Part shown: piece after piece, positions 21,463 through 32,722 of the stretch
Position numbering within the stretch: position 1 is the first letter of the stretch
How the letters are laid out: the number at the start of each line of letters is the position of its first letter
Source of the DNA: Mesorhabditis belari
Taxonomy: Eukaryota; Nematoda; Chromadorea; Rhabditida; Rhabditidae
Assembly (NCBI GenBank): GCA_958450365.1
Contig: CAUEEP010000133.1
Coordinates: 248,001-312,000, forward strand
Length of the DNA: 64,000 bases
Reading direction: 5' to 3'
Made by a program: the position numbers and the translations under genes
Notes under the pieces: generated by a model
The model's database searches: none
Told to the model about the DNA's origin: nothing
Seen by the model: the letters and a program-made list of their open reading frames with translations, nothing else

Positions 21463-22589
21463 TTAGGTTGAGGAAAAAGTAATGTCGGTTTTGAATTCCC
21501 GTTGTTAGCGATTTTCCAGTTATTTCTTATGCGATTTTTCTAAAATAGATTTCAGCTAGACACTCTATACTTTCATATTATATTTGACTTTTACAAATTT
21601 TTACAAATTTAACAATATTTTCAGGTACAAAATGCAAGACGAAAAGTTTCGACTTCGAGCCGCTTTGTGGTATGATTTTAAACAAGGAAAATCCGCGGCT
21701 GAATAGCATCGGACAATCATTGAAGCTTTTGGGAAAAACAGCATTAGCGAAAGACAATGCCAAATATGGTTTCAGCGGTTAAAAAATGGAAATGAAAGTC
21801 TCCAAGACGAGGAACGGTCTGGACGACCCCAGGAGATTTCAGATGAGAATTTGCTTGATGCCATTGAACTCAAACCAACCCTTACCACTCGTGAGTTAGC
21901 GGACACATTTGGGATGGACCAAAAAACAATCGACACCCACTTACATCAATTAGGAAAAACAATTCACTGCGAAAGATGGGTTCCTCATGAACTGACTCAA
22001 GACAACAAAGCAACTCGTGTTATCGTTAGCTCTACTTTGCTTCAAAAAGGCAAACCTCATGATTTTTGGGGAAGAATTCTAAAATCTGATGAAACATGGA
22101 TTTCAGATGAGGATTCGCTTGATGCCATTGAACTCAATCCAACCCTTATCACTCGAAACTGTCACCGCTGATCTTTATTCAAAAAAGTTGATGAGATTTA
22201 ACGAGGCTTTAAAGAAATAGGGCGTTTAAACATCAGAATTGCGATTTTTGCATGATAATGCAAAAGCTCACACTGCAAAAAATCACTCACCAAAAAAGCG
22301 ACGAGCTTGGTTGGAAACTTCTGCCCCACGCACCTTATAGTCTGGGCCTGATCCCATCAGATTATTTTTTTTGTTTCGATCGTTGAAGAGTTTTCTTATG
22401 GGAGAAAAGTTCGAGAATCATGCACAGAACAAAAAAAAGCAGTCAACACTTATTTTGGCTCGAAAATTTCCCATTTTTTGAGGATGGGATCAGGGAGTTG
22501 CGATGAAGATGGGGAACAGGTCATCAATAATAATGGAGAATATCTCATTGATTGATGTGCGTTTGTTTATTATTTTTTCCTCAAGCTAA
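21463..22589 (+). pseudogene. full-length but inactivated mariner
   Basis: The 5' end TTAGGTTGAGGAAAAAGTAA after TA is mirrored by a 3' end TTTTTTCCTCAAGCTAA, giving an element of about 1.13 kb. The transposase starts at 21632 (MQDEKFRLRAALWYDF). It has an in-frame stop after KSAAE, then ISERQCQIWFQR, an HTH (GMDQKTIDTHLHQLGK), WVPHEL, and ILKSDETWISDED with the first catalytic Asp. The frame then breaks. FLHDNAKAHTAKNH at about 22240 supplies the second Asp, and beyond it only fragments remain. Same subfamily as the relic at position 1. It sits within the 6.4-kb unit. Confidence 0.9.
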
Positions 22590-23823
22590 CATTTATGATC
22601 GACTCGTGATTAAGTGGATAAATTTGGTCTATTACCAATGTTCGAGAAGCTCATTGAAACTGTTTTAAAGCTGAGAAAATAACATTTTTTTTGTTAGCTA
22701 TAGTCGAATACGTGATTTCTGGGTCAATTCATTAAACTTTAAATGTTTACCATGCACCGTACAACAACTGTTTACCGTAAACCATAAAGCTTAAAAAAAC
22801 ATGTAGGCAATTGTTTTGCAAAACATGATCATTTTAAGGTCTACATGCGATTTTTTATGAGTTTCGATGATCAAATGGCGAATATAACCGAAAAAATAAG
22901 GGAAATGCCTTTTTCCCCCGATTTTCCCAGCTTTTTTTTCTAAAGCTAGAATATTTTATTTCGGGATTTTTATTCTCTGCTATCGTAATTTGGAAACAGT
23001 AATTTCTGCTAATCGGCTTATCGTAAAGTTGCAATTTAAATCTTTGCTATGAGAGTCAAAAATGTCATTTCTCGAACATTGAAGTTTATGGAGTTTTTGT
23101 TTCTAGAGATTGCCGAAAAAACAATATAGAAACTCAGAATTTTGAAAGAAATTGAAAGCGGAACTCGATTTCTATCACTTTGCATGTACCAACAAGAGAT
23201 TCAGGCTATGAATATATTGATGATTCAACGTCTGTTTATATGGTTCAAAAAGCGAAGGATAAACATCATCAAGGGATCTTCTATTTGCACAAGTTTTCTT
23301 GGACGGGAAGTGGTCCAAGAAGTCGATCAGTTGCCTTCCTCGACACTTCATAGCACAATATCCTTCTTCTCCACGAATTCTATGAAGCCAATCTACAGTT
23401 TTTATTTTTGTTTTTTAATGATTTGTCTGGCTTTTCCAGTGGATGAAGAATATCAAGAAGATGGCGATTTATTATATAAAGAGTTGGGTTTTTTTTTATT
23501 TAAATTGTACAATTAGGCCTTATTGTAAAATTTGTATAAAAAAATGAAAAAAATCGATGAGTTTCTTGCAGTGTTTTTAGTCAAGTATCTAGTTCTCCTT
23601 TTTCATTCTCTAAGAACAATTGATTACAGGATTTTCTCACAACTAAACGAGACAATGCCAGTCGAACCAATGAGAAGTCCTTCGGTGTTGTCAGTGAAAT
23701 CTTTGTCAAAGCTTTTGTTTGAAATTCTCCTCCCATTTGGTTGCAAACTTCTCGATTATTTCACCAATAACGAAGATTTGAGTCTCGCTACAAATGAAAC
23801 TATTAGCATTTTTGCAAAAGAAG
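22590..23823 (+). other. interior of the 6.4-kb unit with a possible + strand exon
   Basis: Mostly AT-rich. After an acceptor-like TTGAAAG at about 23158, one frame is open with well-mixed composition: SISITLHVPTRDSGYEYIDD, then STSVYMVQKAKDKHHQGIFY and LHKFSWTGSGPRSRSVAFLD, up to a stop at about 23350. Further acceptor-like sites precede short open stretches at 23455 (VDEEYQEDGDLLYKE) and 23630. They may be parts of a second cargo gene. I do not recognise any family. Confidence 0.3.
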
Positions 23824-24484
23824 CCGCCAAAAAAACGAATTTTTTTATATTATTCGAAAGTGTAATGTATAAATACTTTTTGTAATTCAAATACACTACA
23901 ATACAGGTTCAGAGCTGCCATATGCAGAGAAAATAACATAAAAGAACTCTTTTTGTTCGTTCGTCTTCTAGAGCTTCTGTTTTTCGAAAAAGTTTCATTT
24001 TAGGCCATTTTAAACCACAAACGGCTATTTTAGGTTTTGATTTGATCAACATGATCATGATCAACGGTTTTGATCAACATGATCTCTGGAATTTTCCAAT
24101 GCTTGAGCTCGTTTGGTTTCATGATTTTTTGCTGCCCCTACGGACCGAAATCCTTGGGATGAATCCAAAAATTCACAGCGGCTCCCTTCAGCACCCTTTT
24201 ACGGGCACTTGGGATCCCATTCCGACCGACGGAGAACCCGTCATCATGATCAAAATGAGCCGGAACTGGGTTAACCAGTTCTACCAGCCGAGGTTAGTCT
24301 TGGGAAGCGGTGACCACATGGGGCAGACAACGGATTGGTTACCGGATGACCCAAAATGGACGCTCCCGAATTGACAAGTGAAAAGGAAGTATATCCGCAG
24401 GCTTGCTATGCCAGATCGAGCGCGCTTATGCTCGCGCACAGAGAATAACCCGGCGATCTTTGTTGCATTTTAAAGTTCAAAAAC
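23824..24484 (-). repeat. right long inverted repeat of the 6.4-kb unit
   Basis: Reverse counterpart of 18064-18731. The open frame at 24042-24374 is antisense to the one in the left copy and is not considered a gene. Confidence 0.85.
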
Positions 24485-27400
24485 TTTTTCGTAAAAAGCA
24501 CTGCATGATTTTCAGTAAATCCTCGATTGCATAAAGGCTAATATAGACGAGTCCGATGTACTGATGCACACACTTTTTGACAACAATCTTCGAGAGTAAA
24601 GTCTTTATTGAGATAGATTTTATTCGGACAAAAATTCACACATTTTTCATTGAAAGGTAAATGATTAATTAAATAGATATTGGCTTTGATTTCCGATTGC
24701 TTGCAAAATCATTTCGAATTCGAATAGATATGTGAATCGTTCTCTCCATAAATTCGAGTAGATATGTGGATTGTTCTCTCCATAAGTACAGATTTTGCAA
24801 ACACTCCTACAACGGCTTTATAACTTGCTTTTTATTTTCAAATTTTCAAAGAAATGAAACTTACTAAACTCACTTTTCTTTTTATGCAAAGCTCTCCGAA
24901 TCTTTTCAAGATCAATTGTATGTAGAGAGACTTTTTCACTTTTTAAGATACTTACATTTACTGTTTAGGTGAAAATTGATTTAATCCAAATCAGAATAAA
25001 AAAATTCATTGCATAGAAGATCGCTTAGAAATCATAGAAGGATTCTTTGTTTGAATGAATCAATCGAATTCATCCAATCAAAGCAAAAAGACTGCGCGAG
25101 GGCAATTTTTTTATTTCCAGGGCCAAATTCAAAAATACGAGCGCATGAGGAAACAATACAAATCAAATACAAACAAAGTGTAGAAAAAGGTCAAAAAGGG
25201 GTTGTAGCAGTGTGTTTTTTTGCTATAACTTGGTCGCTAAGCGCCGAATAACTTTATAATTTTGCCATTAAGCTTTTAAGATTTTGAGAATAATCCGTTT
25301 AAAATTTCATTCAAATTTACTGATTCTACGCTGAGATATAGCATTAGATATTAGCAAGAAAAGGTTAAAACTTAGTTTACAATCCGATATACTTGATATG
25401 GGCGCCGGATTGGACCATATCGGATCGATCGGATAATATTCGATGAATTTTAAGACTTGCACGTAATGACGATGAAGATCGATGGCGTCGATTTGGCAGT
25501 ATGGGCTTTCAGCTTCGTTCACTTCACGGAACGCTCTTGGACGGGCTTCTCGGTACATCTTCTGGATTCGAGAGGCAGAGGCGGCATCGTATTGTCCCCT
25601 TTACCGTATTGGATCTAAAAAGAATCGTATTGGAACCGTATTGGAACCGTATTGGATCTAAAAAGAACCGTATTGGAACCGTATTGGAACCATATTGGAT
25701 CTAAAAAGAACTGTATTGGAACCGTATTGGAGCCGTATTAAGCTTTTAAGATTTTGAGAATAATCCGTTTAAAATTTCATTCAAATTTACTGATTCTACG
25801 CTGAGATATAGCACTAGATATTAGCAAGAAAAGGTCAAAACTTAGTTTACAATCCGATATACTTGATATGGGCACCGGATTGGAACATATCGGATCGATC
25901 GGTTAATATTCGATGAATTTCGATCGGAACTGAGTTATTGGTCATTATAGACAGGTTTATCGAATCGGATGAATATAATTATATAGTCGATGCGATAATG
26001 AACAAGTCAAATGATGAACAATTCGTTTGTAGCTGATTCTATCCGATGCCCATTTTTACTTTACTTTCTTTCTTTACTACAAAGATTCTTCTTATTTAGC
26101 AGATGAATGAACAATAACTAAATCTAGCAGACCTTTCTTTTCATCGTAGAGGGCAATTGAGCCGAAGATTAGTTCGAATGAGGGCTCGATGTGAAGCTGG
26201 AAAGTTATTGATAGTAAAGAAACGAAATCTACATTTGATTATCCTAATTTATAACTTTTCGACAGTATTTAGGCATTAATAAAATCCCCAACCTTAACAA
26301 CTTTGATAATCAATTTGTGAGCTGATAAATGCTAACGATAAATCTGCTGCTAACAAAGCTGCTAACGATAAATCCATTAAATTATTAATCTATTAAATTA
26401 AATTAAATTAAATTAGATTAAATTAAATTAGATTAAATTAAATTAAATTAAATAGAGTTTCTTGAAAAATAAAATAAACTTTGCGAAGAGTTTTGAAAGT
26501 TTCTCAGAAAGTATCTACCTTATTCTAGTTTTAAATGTAGTAGAAAAAGATTTGAATTGTTTCCTCATGTGCTTGTTTCCTTGAATTTAGCCCTTGAAAT
26601 AAAAAAATTACCCTCGCGTCTTTTTTGGTTTTGTCTTTTTGCCATAACTTGGTCGCTAAGTGCCGATAACTTTATAATTTTGACATTAAGTTTTTATCCG
26701 TTTAAAATTTCATCCAAATTTACTGATTCTACGCTGAGATATTGGCAATTTGAGAAAGGATCAAGATTACAAACTTGTATCAACTTGTATCAACAAAGAT
26801 ACAAAGATTACAGTTTACAACCTAATACTTAAAGGGAGTGAAAGTGAAGAGCTGGATGGTGTGCGAGCTCTCGAGCAGGTATGAGCATCTGATCGGATAG
26901 GCGATCTACACTCGTTTCCCTGAAAAAGTTAGCTATGAGAGCATAACTTTCTTTTACTTGTTCAATTAGATTGTCAAATCCCTTATCGAGATAGATGTAT
27001 GCTAATGTAAAATGTACAGAAAGGAAGCTGCTTTTTTTTGCAATAGATTTGTTTGTCGCATCCCGAAAAATCCATATGGTTCACATGGTTTTTATTAATG
27101 GAAACTTGCAAAAGACACACGGACACACGTTTAGGGTTTTGGGCCCTGGCCTGGCTTATTGGCTTTTCTGGACTATTCCTGATCGCGAGATTCCCATACT
27201 CTCAAAAGGGGAATTGAGGAAATCGATTGAAATGAGGAAAAAGATTTGAATCAGGTCACAGAAAACTTGATGTGAATGCCGGGAAAGAACACTTAAACCC
27301 TTTGAAGCCAACTTTTCAGATAGTTTTTCTACGCCACCTGATAGAAGATCTGTTTTCATGATCGGCTGATCAAATGTCATCAATCATTCGATGCAAGAAT

Positions 27401-27533
27401 CAGAATCAGAAGACCTAACTTTTCCATAACTTGCAAAACGTAGTTATGTACTTAAAGCTCTGTAAAATGTGTAAGATTTGAGGAACTCAATTCACGAAAA
27501 GAGCTCTTGAAAAAGCTGCTATTTAAAGGTTTT
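24485..27533. other. repeat-rich region with low-confidence minus-strand exons
   Basis: About 25245-25450 and 25740-25930 are direct repeats (GCTTTTAAGATTTTGAGAAT...ACCGGATTGGA), with a third partial copy near 26685. Between the first two is a CCGTATTGGAA-type array (25600-25737). At 26385-26455 there is an AAATTAAATT run. On the minus strand, two exon-like stretches stand out. One at about 26197-26140 reads LHIEPSFELIFGSIALYDEK and resembles the FGSLALYD block found N-terminal in DOCK-family exchange factors. The other at about 25580-25460 is open with SASRIQKMYREARPRAFREV and AIDLHRHYVQVLKFIE. They do not join into a gene that I can support. Confidence 0.35.
24920..25085. repeat. outer inverted-repeat block, partner at 38925-39095
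   Basis: TGTAGAGAGACTTTTTCACT...AAGGATTCTTTGTTTGAATG is found reverse-complemented at about 38925-39095 with modest divergence. The pair brackets the large palindrome, so the inverted duplication once extended further, or was assembled in steps. Confidence 0.75.
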
Positions 27534-27726
27534 CAAGACGTGTTTGAAAAAGTTTAAATTGGAAAACATAGGCTACAAAGAAGAGATGAGATATAGCTTG
27601 AGAATTTAGAACCATCCCTCGGTCAGAAGTTTATTGAAATCATTGATTTTAGATTGATTTTGGACAAGAAAAACATAAAAACTAAGACTGTCAATCGATT
27701 CTCCAACCCCGAAAACCCCGGGTTCT

Positions 27727-28717
27727 AATTTTTAAAGATATTTTCTTTCTGCTCATTTTAAGACCAAAAACGTTCAAAACCGTTGATTTTGAGGTCAGAT
27801 AAATCGTTTTTAAAATAGCAATGGATAGCCTACCGTAACCCGCGCACAATAGCTTAAGGGTCGAATTCTAAAATGCAAACAATTGAAAATTTGCGTTTGA
27901 ATTTGTTTTAAACTTTTATATAGCTTTATTTTCAAGAGTTTTGTCCATTTAACTATTTTAGATTTATTCTTTTTCATATTTCCCTTTTTAAGTTTCCGGT
28001 ATAGCTTAAAAAACTTAACTTTCGTTGCTTTGGATGAGAAACGACGAAAATGCAGAGAAATAGCGTTAATGAAAAAAAGAAACAGAGTTCATAGTGGCTC
28101 ATTCCTTTTGCAAATTCCCTTTGCTTCCAATGCCTCTTTATCAAATTCATTTCCCGTTAGAGCCGCTAGATTATGGAACTTGCTCCCAAACGACATACGA
28201 GAAATTCAGTCGCTTTTCATATTCAAGAAACGTATCGATGCTTTAGATCTAGTGGCTCTTTGCCGTAAGTAATTGGCTTATTGATTTCAGTATGTATTGT
28301 ATGATTAAGTATCACTGTGCATTTCCCTATGATTTCTTTCACTTTATCGTTTGAATAAAGTATTATTATAAGTTTCCGGTATAGCTTAAAAAACTTAACT
28401 TTTGTTGCTTTGTATGAGAAACGACGAAAATGCAGAGAAATAGCGTTAATGAAAAAAAGAAACAAAGTTCATAAATCTAAAATAATAAAATGGGCAAAAC
28501 TCTTGAAAATAAAGCTATATAAAAGTTTAAAACAAATTCAAACGCAAATTTTCAATTGTTTGCATTTTAGAATTCGACCCTTAAGCTATTGTGCGCGGGT
28601 TACGGTAGGCTATCCATTGCTATTTTAAAAACGATTTATCTGACCTCAAAATCAACGGTTTTGAACGTTTTTGGTCTTAAAATGAGCAGAAAGAAAATAT
28701 CTTTAAAAATTCCCCGG
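27727..28717. mobile_element. nested palindrome around a LINE fragment
   Basis: About 27727-27985 and 28480-28717 are inverted copies (TTTTTAAAGATATTTTCTTT...CTATTTTAG). Inside, a 100-bp block starting AAGTTTCCGGTATAGCTTAA is directly repeated at about 27990 and 28370. It is absent from the right arm of the large palindrome, so it inserted after that palindrome formed or was lost there. Confidence 0.75.
28030..28272 (+). pseudogene. C-terminal fragment of a non-LTR retrotransposon reverse transcriptase ORF
   Basis: The frame contains FPVRAARLWNLLPNDIREIQ followed by SLFIFKKRIDAL. This matches the R..R.WN.LP..IR...S...FK..L pattern found at the C-terminal end of LINE reverse-transcriptase proteins. 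No polymerase motifs remain; the piece is about 80 codons. Confidence 0.7.
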
Positions 28718-29339
28718 GGATTTTTGATCCATCCTGAAATACGTGTTTTCGAGTGCTTTTTAGAAAATCCATAATGGGATTTTTGGGTAAATCTCATTTT
28801 TAAGAAAAACTGTCGAACCGATTTTAAAAAAAGTTTCAGATTCGGAATTTTTTACGTCGAATGGTATGTCAAACTTGAATTTTTACCAGAAAAATGTTTT
28901 TTGCCTTATTTCGCGCCGTTGTGCGTTGTCTGCCCCATGTGGTCACCGCTTCCCAAAACTAACCTCGGCTGTAGAACTGGTTAACCCAGTTCCGGCTCAT
29001 TTTGACCATGATGACGGGTTCTCCGTCGGTCGGAATGGGATCCCAAGTGCCCGTAAAAGGGTGCTGAAGGGGGCCGCTGTGAATTTTTGGATTCATCCCA
29101 AGGATTTCGGTCCGCAGGGGCAGCAAAAGTCATGGAAATCAATCAAATCATGAAGATACAGATTACTAGCTTGAATACAAAATCTTGGCAATGGTTTGAA
29201 CTTGCGAAATATTTATTTAAGCAAACAGAACACCGCGGACTGTTGATGTTCAAAAGGTAGGCTTAGCAGTCCCCTTTAAGAAAATTTTTCGTTTACGCTG
29301 AAATGTTCGTTTGACTTTTTTTATCGATTTGTTTTATTC

Positions 29340-29660
29340 AAAGGCTACCCCAGATCTTCCACCAGATTGAGACACGTTATTTTATACGAGTTGAAAAAAG
29401 GATCTTCTTTGTTCGTGGCCCAGAAAAATCTCGAAAACGTTTATGGTCAAGAAGCTCCTTCTCAAAACACAATTCAGTTCGCCAAGTTCAGAAATTGGGA
29501 ATTCCTTTCAAGACGAAGAACGTGCGAGGAGGCCCACTCAATCGAAAAATGAAGAAATTCTTCAAAAAATTCATCGAAAACAATCGCCGGGTTTCTTCAT
29601 GTGAGATGAAGATGCCAATTTAATTGAAAATTTGTTGATTGAGATGGAAAGCTTTTCGTC
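29340..29660 (+). pseudogene. mariner N-terminal fragment, left arm
   Basis: RHVILYELKKGSS...VYGQEAPSQNTIQ matches the N-terminal HTH region of mariner transposases. After frame shifts, EIGNSFQDEERARRPTQ and a short Q-rich continuation follow. The catalytic domain is absent. Mirrored at 36690-37010. Confidence 0.7.
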
Positions 29661-30502
29661 TCGAGCTATTTGTTATGTCAAAGTTGATAATCAATTATTA
29701 TTAGATTTATTTATTAAACTTGTCAATTAGTAAACTTATAATTAGTATGATCTTAAAATTGTTTGTATTAGGTTATTCGGGAAGTTTTTCGGTCTAGAAA
29801 GAAAGGAAAACACTTTCTGAACAGTCTACCTTCGATAAAACGACTTTGAAATTCTAAAAAGTGCCTAAAATTTCTGCATTAGCTGCCCCAACAAACAGTG
29901 GTCGTCCAGGGCAGCTATGCAGAAAATTTGAGGCATTTTTGTTTTGTTTTGGGTTCGTTATATCGAAGCTTTTCGTCTAGAGCTATTTGTTATGTCAAAG
30001 TTCGACTCTATTATATTAAAAAATCAATTCTAAACATTTCTAAACAAAATTATTAAGAAAGCAAATGAATGGCAAAAGCAAATGCAAAAGCAAATGAAAT
30101 ATTCGAGTCAAGTTGAGAAAATCTTTGCCTCTAAAGACAGTTCCAGTAGAAGTCTAGGACAACAAACGTCTAGACTAAAATTGAAATGTTTTGACAAGGA
30201 CATGTTTCTGTTATGAAAGTGATTCAAATGATGTATTTGAGCTTTGTTTATGTGATTGTTACTATTTTTGGTGATCTGATGACACAGCTAACAAAATAAA
30301 CGACTCTGTGTGCACTTTTAGAGGATTTATTAAAACTTTGTTATTGTTTGTAAGTTCGTGAAAAACAACAGCAAATTTGAATGGGGTTTTCAGTCGGAAT
30401 TTCTAGTATAAATGAAGAGATTTCTCTGGATAGATATCAGCTTTGAGTTCGAATATCTTTTTGATTTACTCCAATTCTGTTTCATGTATGAATTTCCAGA
30501 AA

Positions 30503-32089
30503 ATGATCTACCGTACCGCCATTCTGTGTCTCGTTTCCCTTGTCGTCTGCTTGATCGCCAGCACCGAAGTTGTGAATTCGCCAAAAGGCGCTAAATGTAA
30601 TTGCCCGTTGTCGAGTGGACCGATCAGTGACAAGGCTTGCGCACTTGATTGGAGTAAGTTCTCAGAGAAGGATAGAATCATCTAAACAATCTAAACTTTA
30701 GCTGTTTCGATCATTATCTAAACATTTATAGATATTATCCTAAGCCTAAGCTTAACGAGAGTGATCTGAAATTTTGTAAGCATACTCCCCTTGAATTCCA
30801 AAGCACAAGAGCAATCGGGTCTCCCTTAGCTCCGGGAACTGGCTGAGATCCAGAAAATGGGGGTTCAGCCCAAACCCAAATAGACTTAGTGCGAGGCGCT
30901 AGCCTTCGCACTAAGTCCAAGCCTAAGCCTAAGCCTGAGCCTAAGCCTAAGCCTATGCCTAAGCCCATCTAAACAATCTCCGGCTACAGTATGATTGGCA
31001 ACAGTACAAGTACGGCAGTATCATATTTGCCTTCGACTACAGTATCATAGCTTCAGCTTCAGTACTACCGTATCCCTTTTATCAGTATCCCTAATTACAG
31101 TACCATTTTTATTTTTGATTCCAGTAACAGTATCCTTTTTATCTTTTCAGCCATAGTATGGCTACTTTACTACCGTATCATTCTTTTTCTCGATTACAGT
31201 ATCCCGTTCCATTACAGTATCCCACAGTATCATCCCCATTTCATCCTCGAAATTATCTAAACAATAATTATCTAAAGAATCTCCGGCTTCCCAACCGTCC
31301 CCATATCTTTAATGCCTGGAATTTCCAGTTTCCCACGCTCGAGTCCTGTCAAAAGCGATGAAAACGATGAATGGAACCAAAGTCACCACTTATCAACTTC
31401 ATCACCTTAAAGTTTACCGGGTAAATTTCAAAAGTCTAATCGATTTCGAAACCTTATCACCATTTAATTCCCATCGACTTTCAGGGCAACAAAACTCTCC
31501 CCAAACTCCTGATGATTCCCGTTGGCCCATGCGCGTTGAACCTTCAAAAGAACAAGGACTATTTGTTGAGTGGTCGGTTTTATTCTAGAATTGTTAGAAT
31601 TAAAGAATTCTAACTTTTCTGAATCAAAGTTAACCATTTTATTCAATTGCAGGTCTCATTGCCGGCAAAACGCAGTTGATCTCGAGCGAGTGCTTTTCAC
31701 TGCAAAACACTACAACTCCTGTGTGGAATAAGGTAAGCTAAAAGGTCAATATAAGCACGAATTAGATATTAAGCAGTTTTCATTAGATATAAGCCATAGA
31801 TATTATAGCTTTACGGCAATTTCCAGGTTCCAAAAGCGATCAAGACCGCCATCACTAAGCTCACCTGCAAGGGACTCCCCACAATTAAACCAACGTGAGT
31901 TTTACGGCTTTTCACATGTAAAAGTGATCTTTGTGAACTGTTTTATAGCGATTTGATTAGATATTTGATAATATTAGATACTATTAGATACTATTAGATA
32001 TGTAGAGTAAAACAAAAGAAATGTAAAAGCTTAAAAGTATTCATCTCAGTCTCCCCACCGTCACACCGAAGATCCCAATTCGACCATGA
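30503..32089 (+). CDS. secreted TIMP/netrin-domain protein, left copy
   Basis: Six exons: 30503-30653, 31329-31420, 31485-31572, 31653-31732, 31827-31894 and 32050-32089. They total 519 nt (172 codons plus TGA), frame intact. The ATG is three bases after TTTCCAG, a likely trans-splice site. A signal peptide (RTAILCLVSLVVCLIAS) precedes a domain with six cysteines at residues 32, 34, 46, 97, 124 and 151. The first is in KCNCP, and the spacing mirrors the Cys1-70, 3-99 and 13-124 pairs of the TIMP N-domain. KVYRG, VGPCALNLQKNKDYLLSG and TKLTCKGLP are further family-like blocks. There is no C-terminal TIMP domain, as in short nematode forms. TIMPs inhibit metalloproteinases through a free N-terminal Cys. 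Here about ten residues may remain before Cys32, so inhibition is not assured. A mirror copy lies at 34272-35872. Confidence 0.88.
30905..30968. repeat. interstitial telomere-like repeats, left arm
   Basis: TAAGCC units (TTAGGC on the other strand, the canonical nematode telomere repeat) in a run of about nine with variants such as GAGCC and TATGCC. They lie in intron 1 of the left TIMP-like gene. A shorter patch is at about 30740-30755. Confidence 0.8.
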
Positions 32090-32722
32090 AACCCTCCATT
32101 CAACATTTAAATGTCTGTACATTTGTGACAAATAAATTTTGGCATATATGAATTAAAAGAAACGTGAATAGAAATGTTTTTGCAAAAAAACATTGTTGAG
32201 AACAGAAAAAAGCAAAAGCAAACAGCAAAATAGATATTTTTCGCACGTTTTTCAATGAAAACCAAGTTTTACAAACAGAAAAACAAAACTTTAGCAAATA
32301 AAAAAAACTGTTTATTAGCTGTTATACAACTTTTCGATTAGTTTAGGTTAATGAGGTGTAAAGGAATATTCTTTGCGGAAATCGCCTTCATTCTATTTCG
32401 CACCCCAAATCATTTATTGTTTTGTAGCTTGTTAACTGAATATCTTGTGTTAAAGCCTATCTGTAAAATCATGTAAAGGAATATTCTTTGCGTGCTTGGT
32501 ACTCCTCACTCAAGCCACGTTATTTCTTGTTTCGAGATATCTGATCTCACTTGACACTAAGACACTTTATTCAATAGCCGACTGACTCGCAATTTTTTGG
32601 CTCTCATTTCCAGCAGTTTTCCGGCAGTTTCGCGCCTCAAATCATTTATTGTTTTGTAGCTTGTTAGCTGAATATCTTGTGTTAAAGCCTATCTGGAAAG
32701 CTATATAAGGCAACTGTTGTTC

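Larger units (their letters stand above)
18064..24484. mobile_element. 6.4-kb unit with 660-bp terminal inverted repeats and gene cargo
   Basis: 18064-18731 and 23824-24484 are inverted copies with only scattered differences. The outermost shared bases are GTTTTTGAACTTTAAAATGC and its complement; the flanks then diverge. No clear target duplication was found. The outer 350 bp is GC-richer than the surroundings (CCCATGTGGTCACCGCTTCC, GGTCGGAATGGGATCCCAAG) and recurs at the ends of the palindrome at 28.9-37.6 kb. Inside lie a minus-strand Ig-like gene, a MITE, a palindrome, a dead mariner and a possible + strand exon. No transposase of its own was recognised, so the term element is an inference from the structure. 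Confidence 0.65.

Noticed and set aside
18064..24484. Maverick/Polinton-type element suggested by the long inverted repeats
   Set aside because: It is too short at 6.4 kb. I recognised no integrase, protein-primed polymerase or packaging-type gene, and no 6-bp target duplication.
26130..26200. A complete DOCK-family gene on the minus strand
   Set aside because: Only one exon-like stretch has the FGSIALYD-like block. Neighbouring open stretches do not match the family order as I recall it, and no other exons were found.
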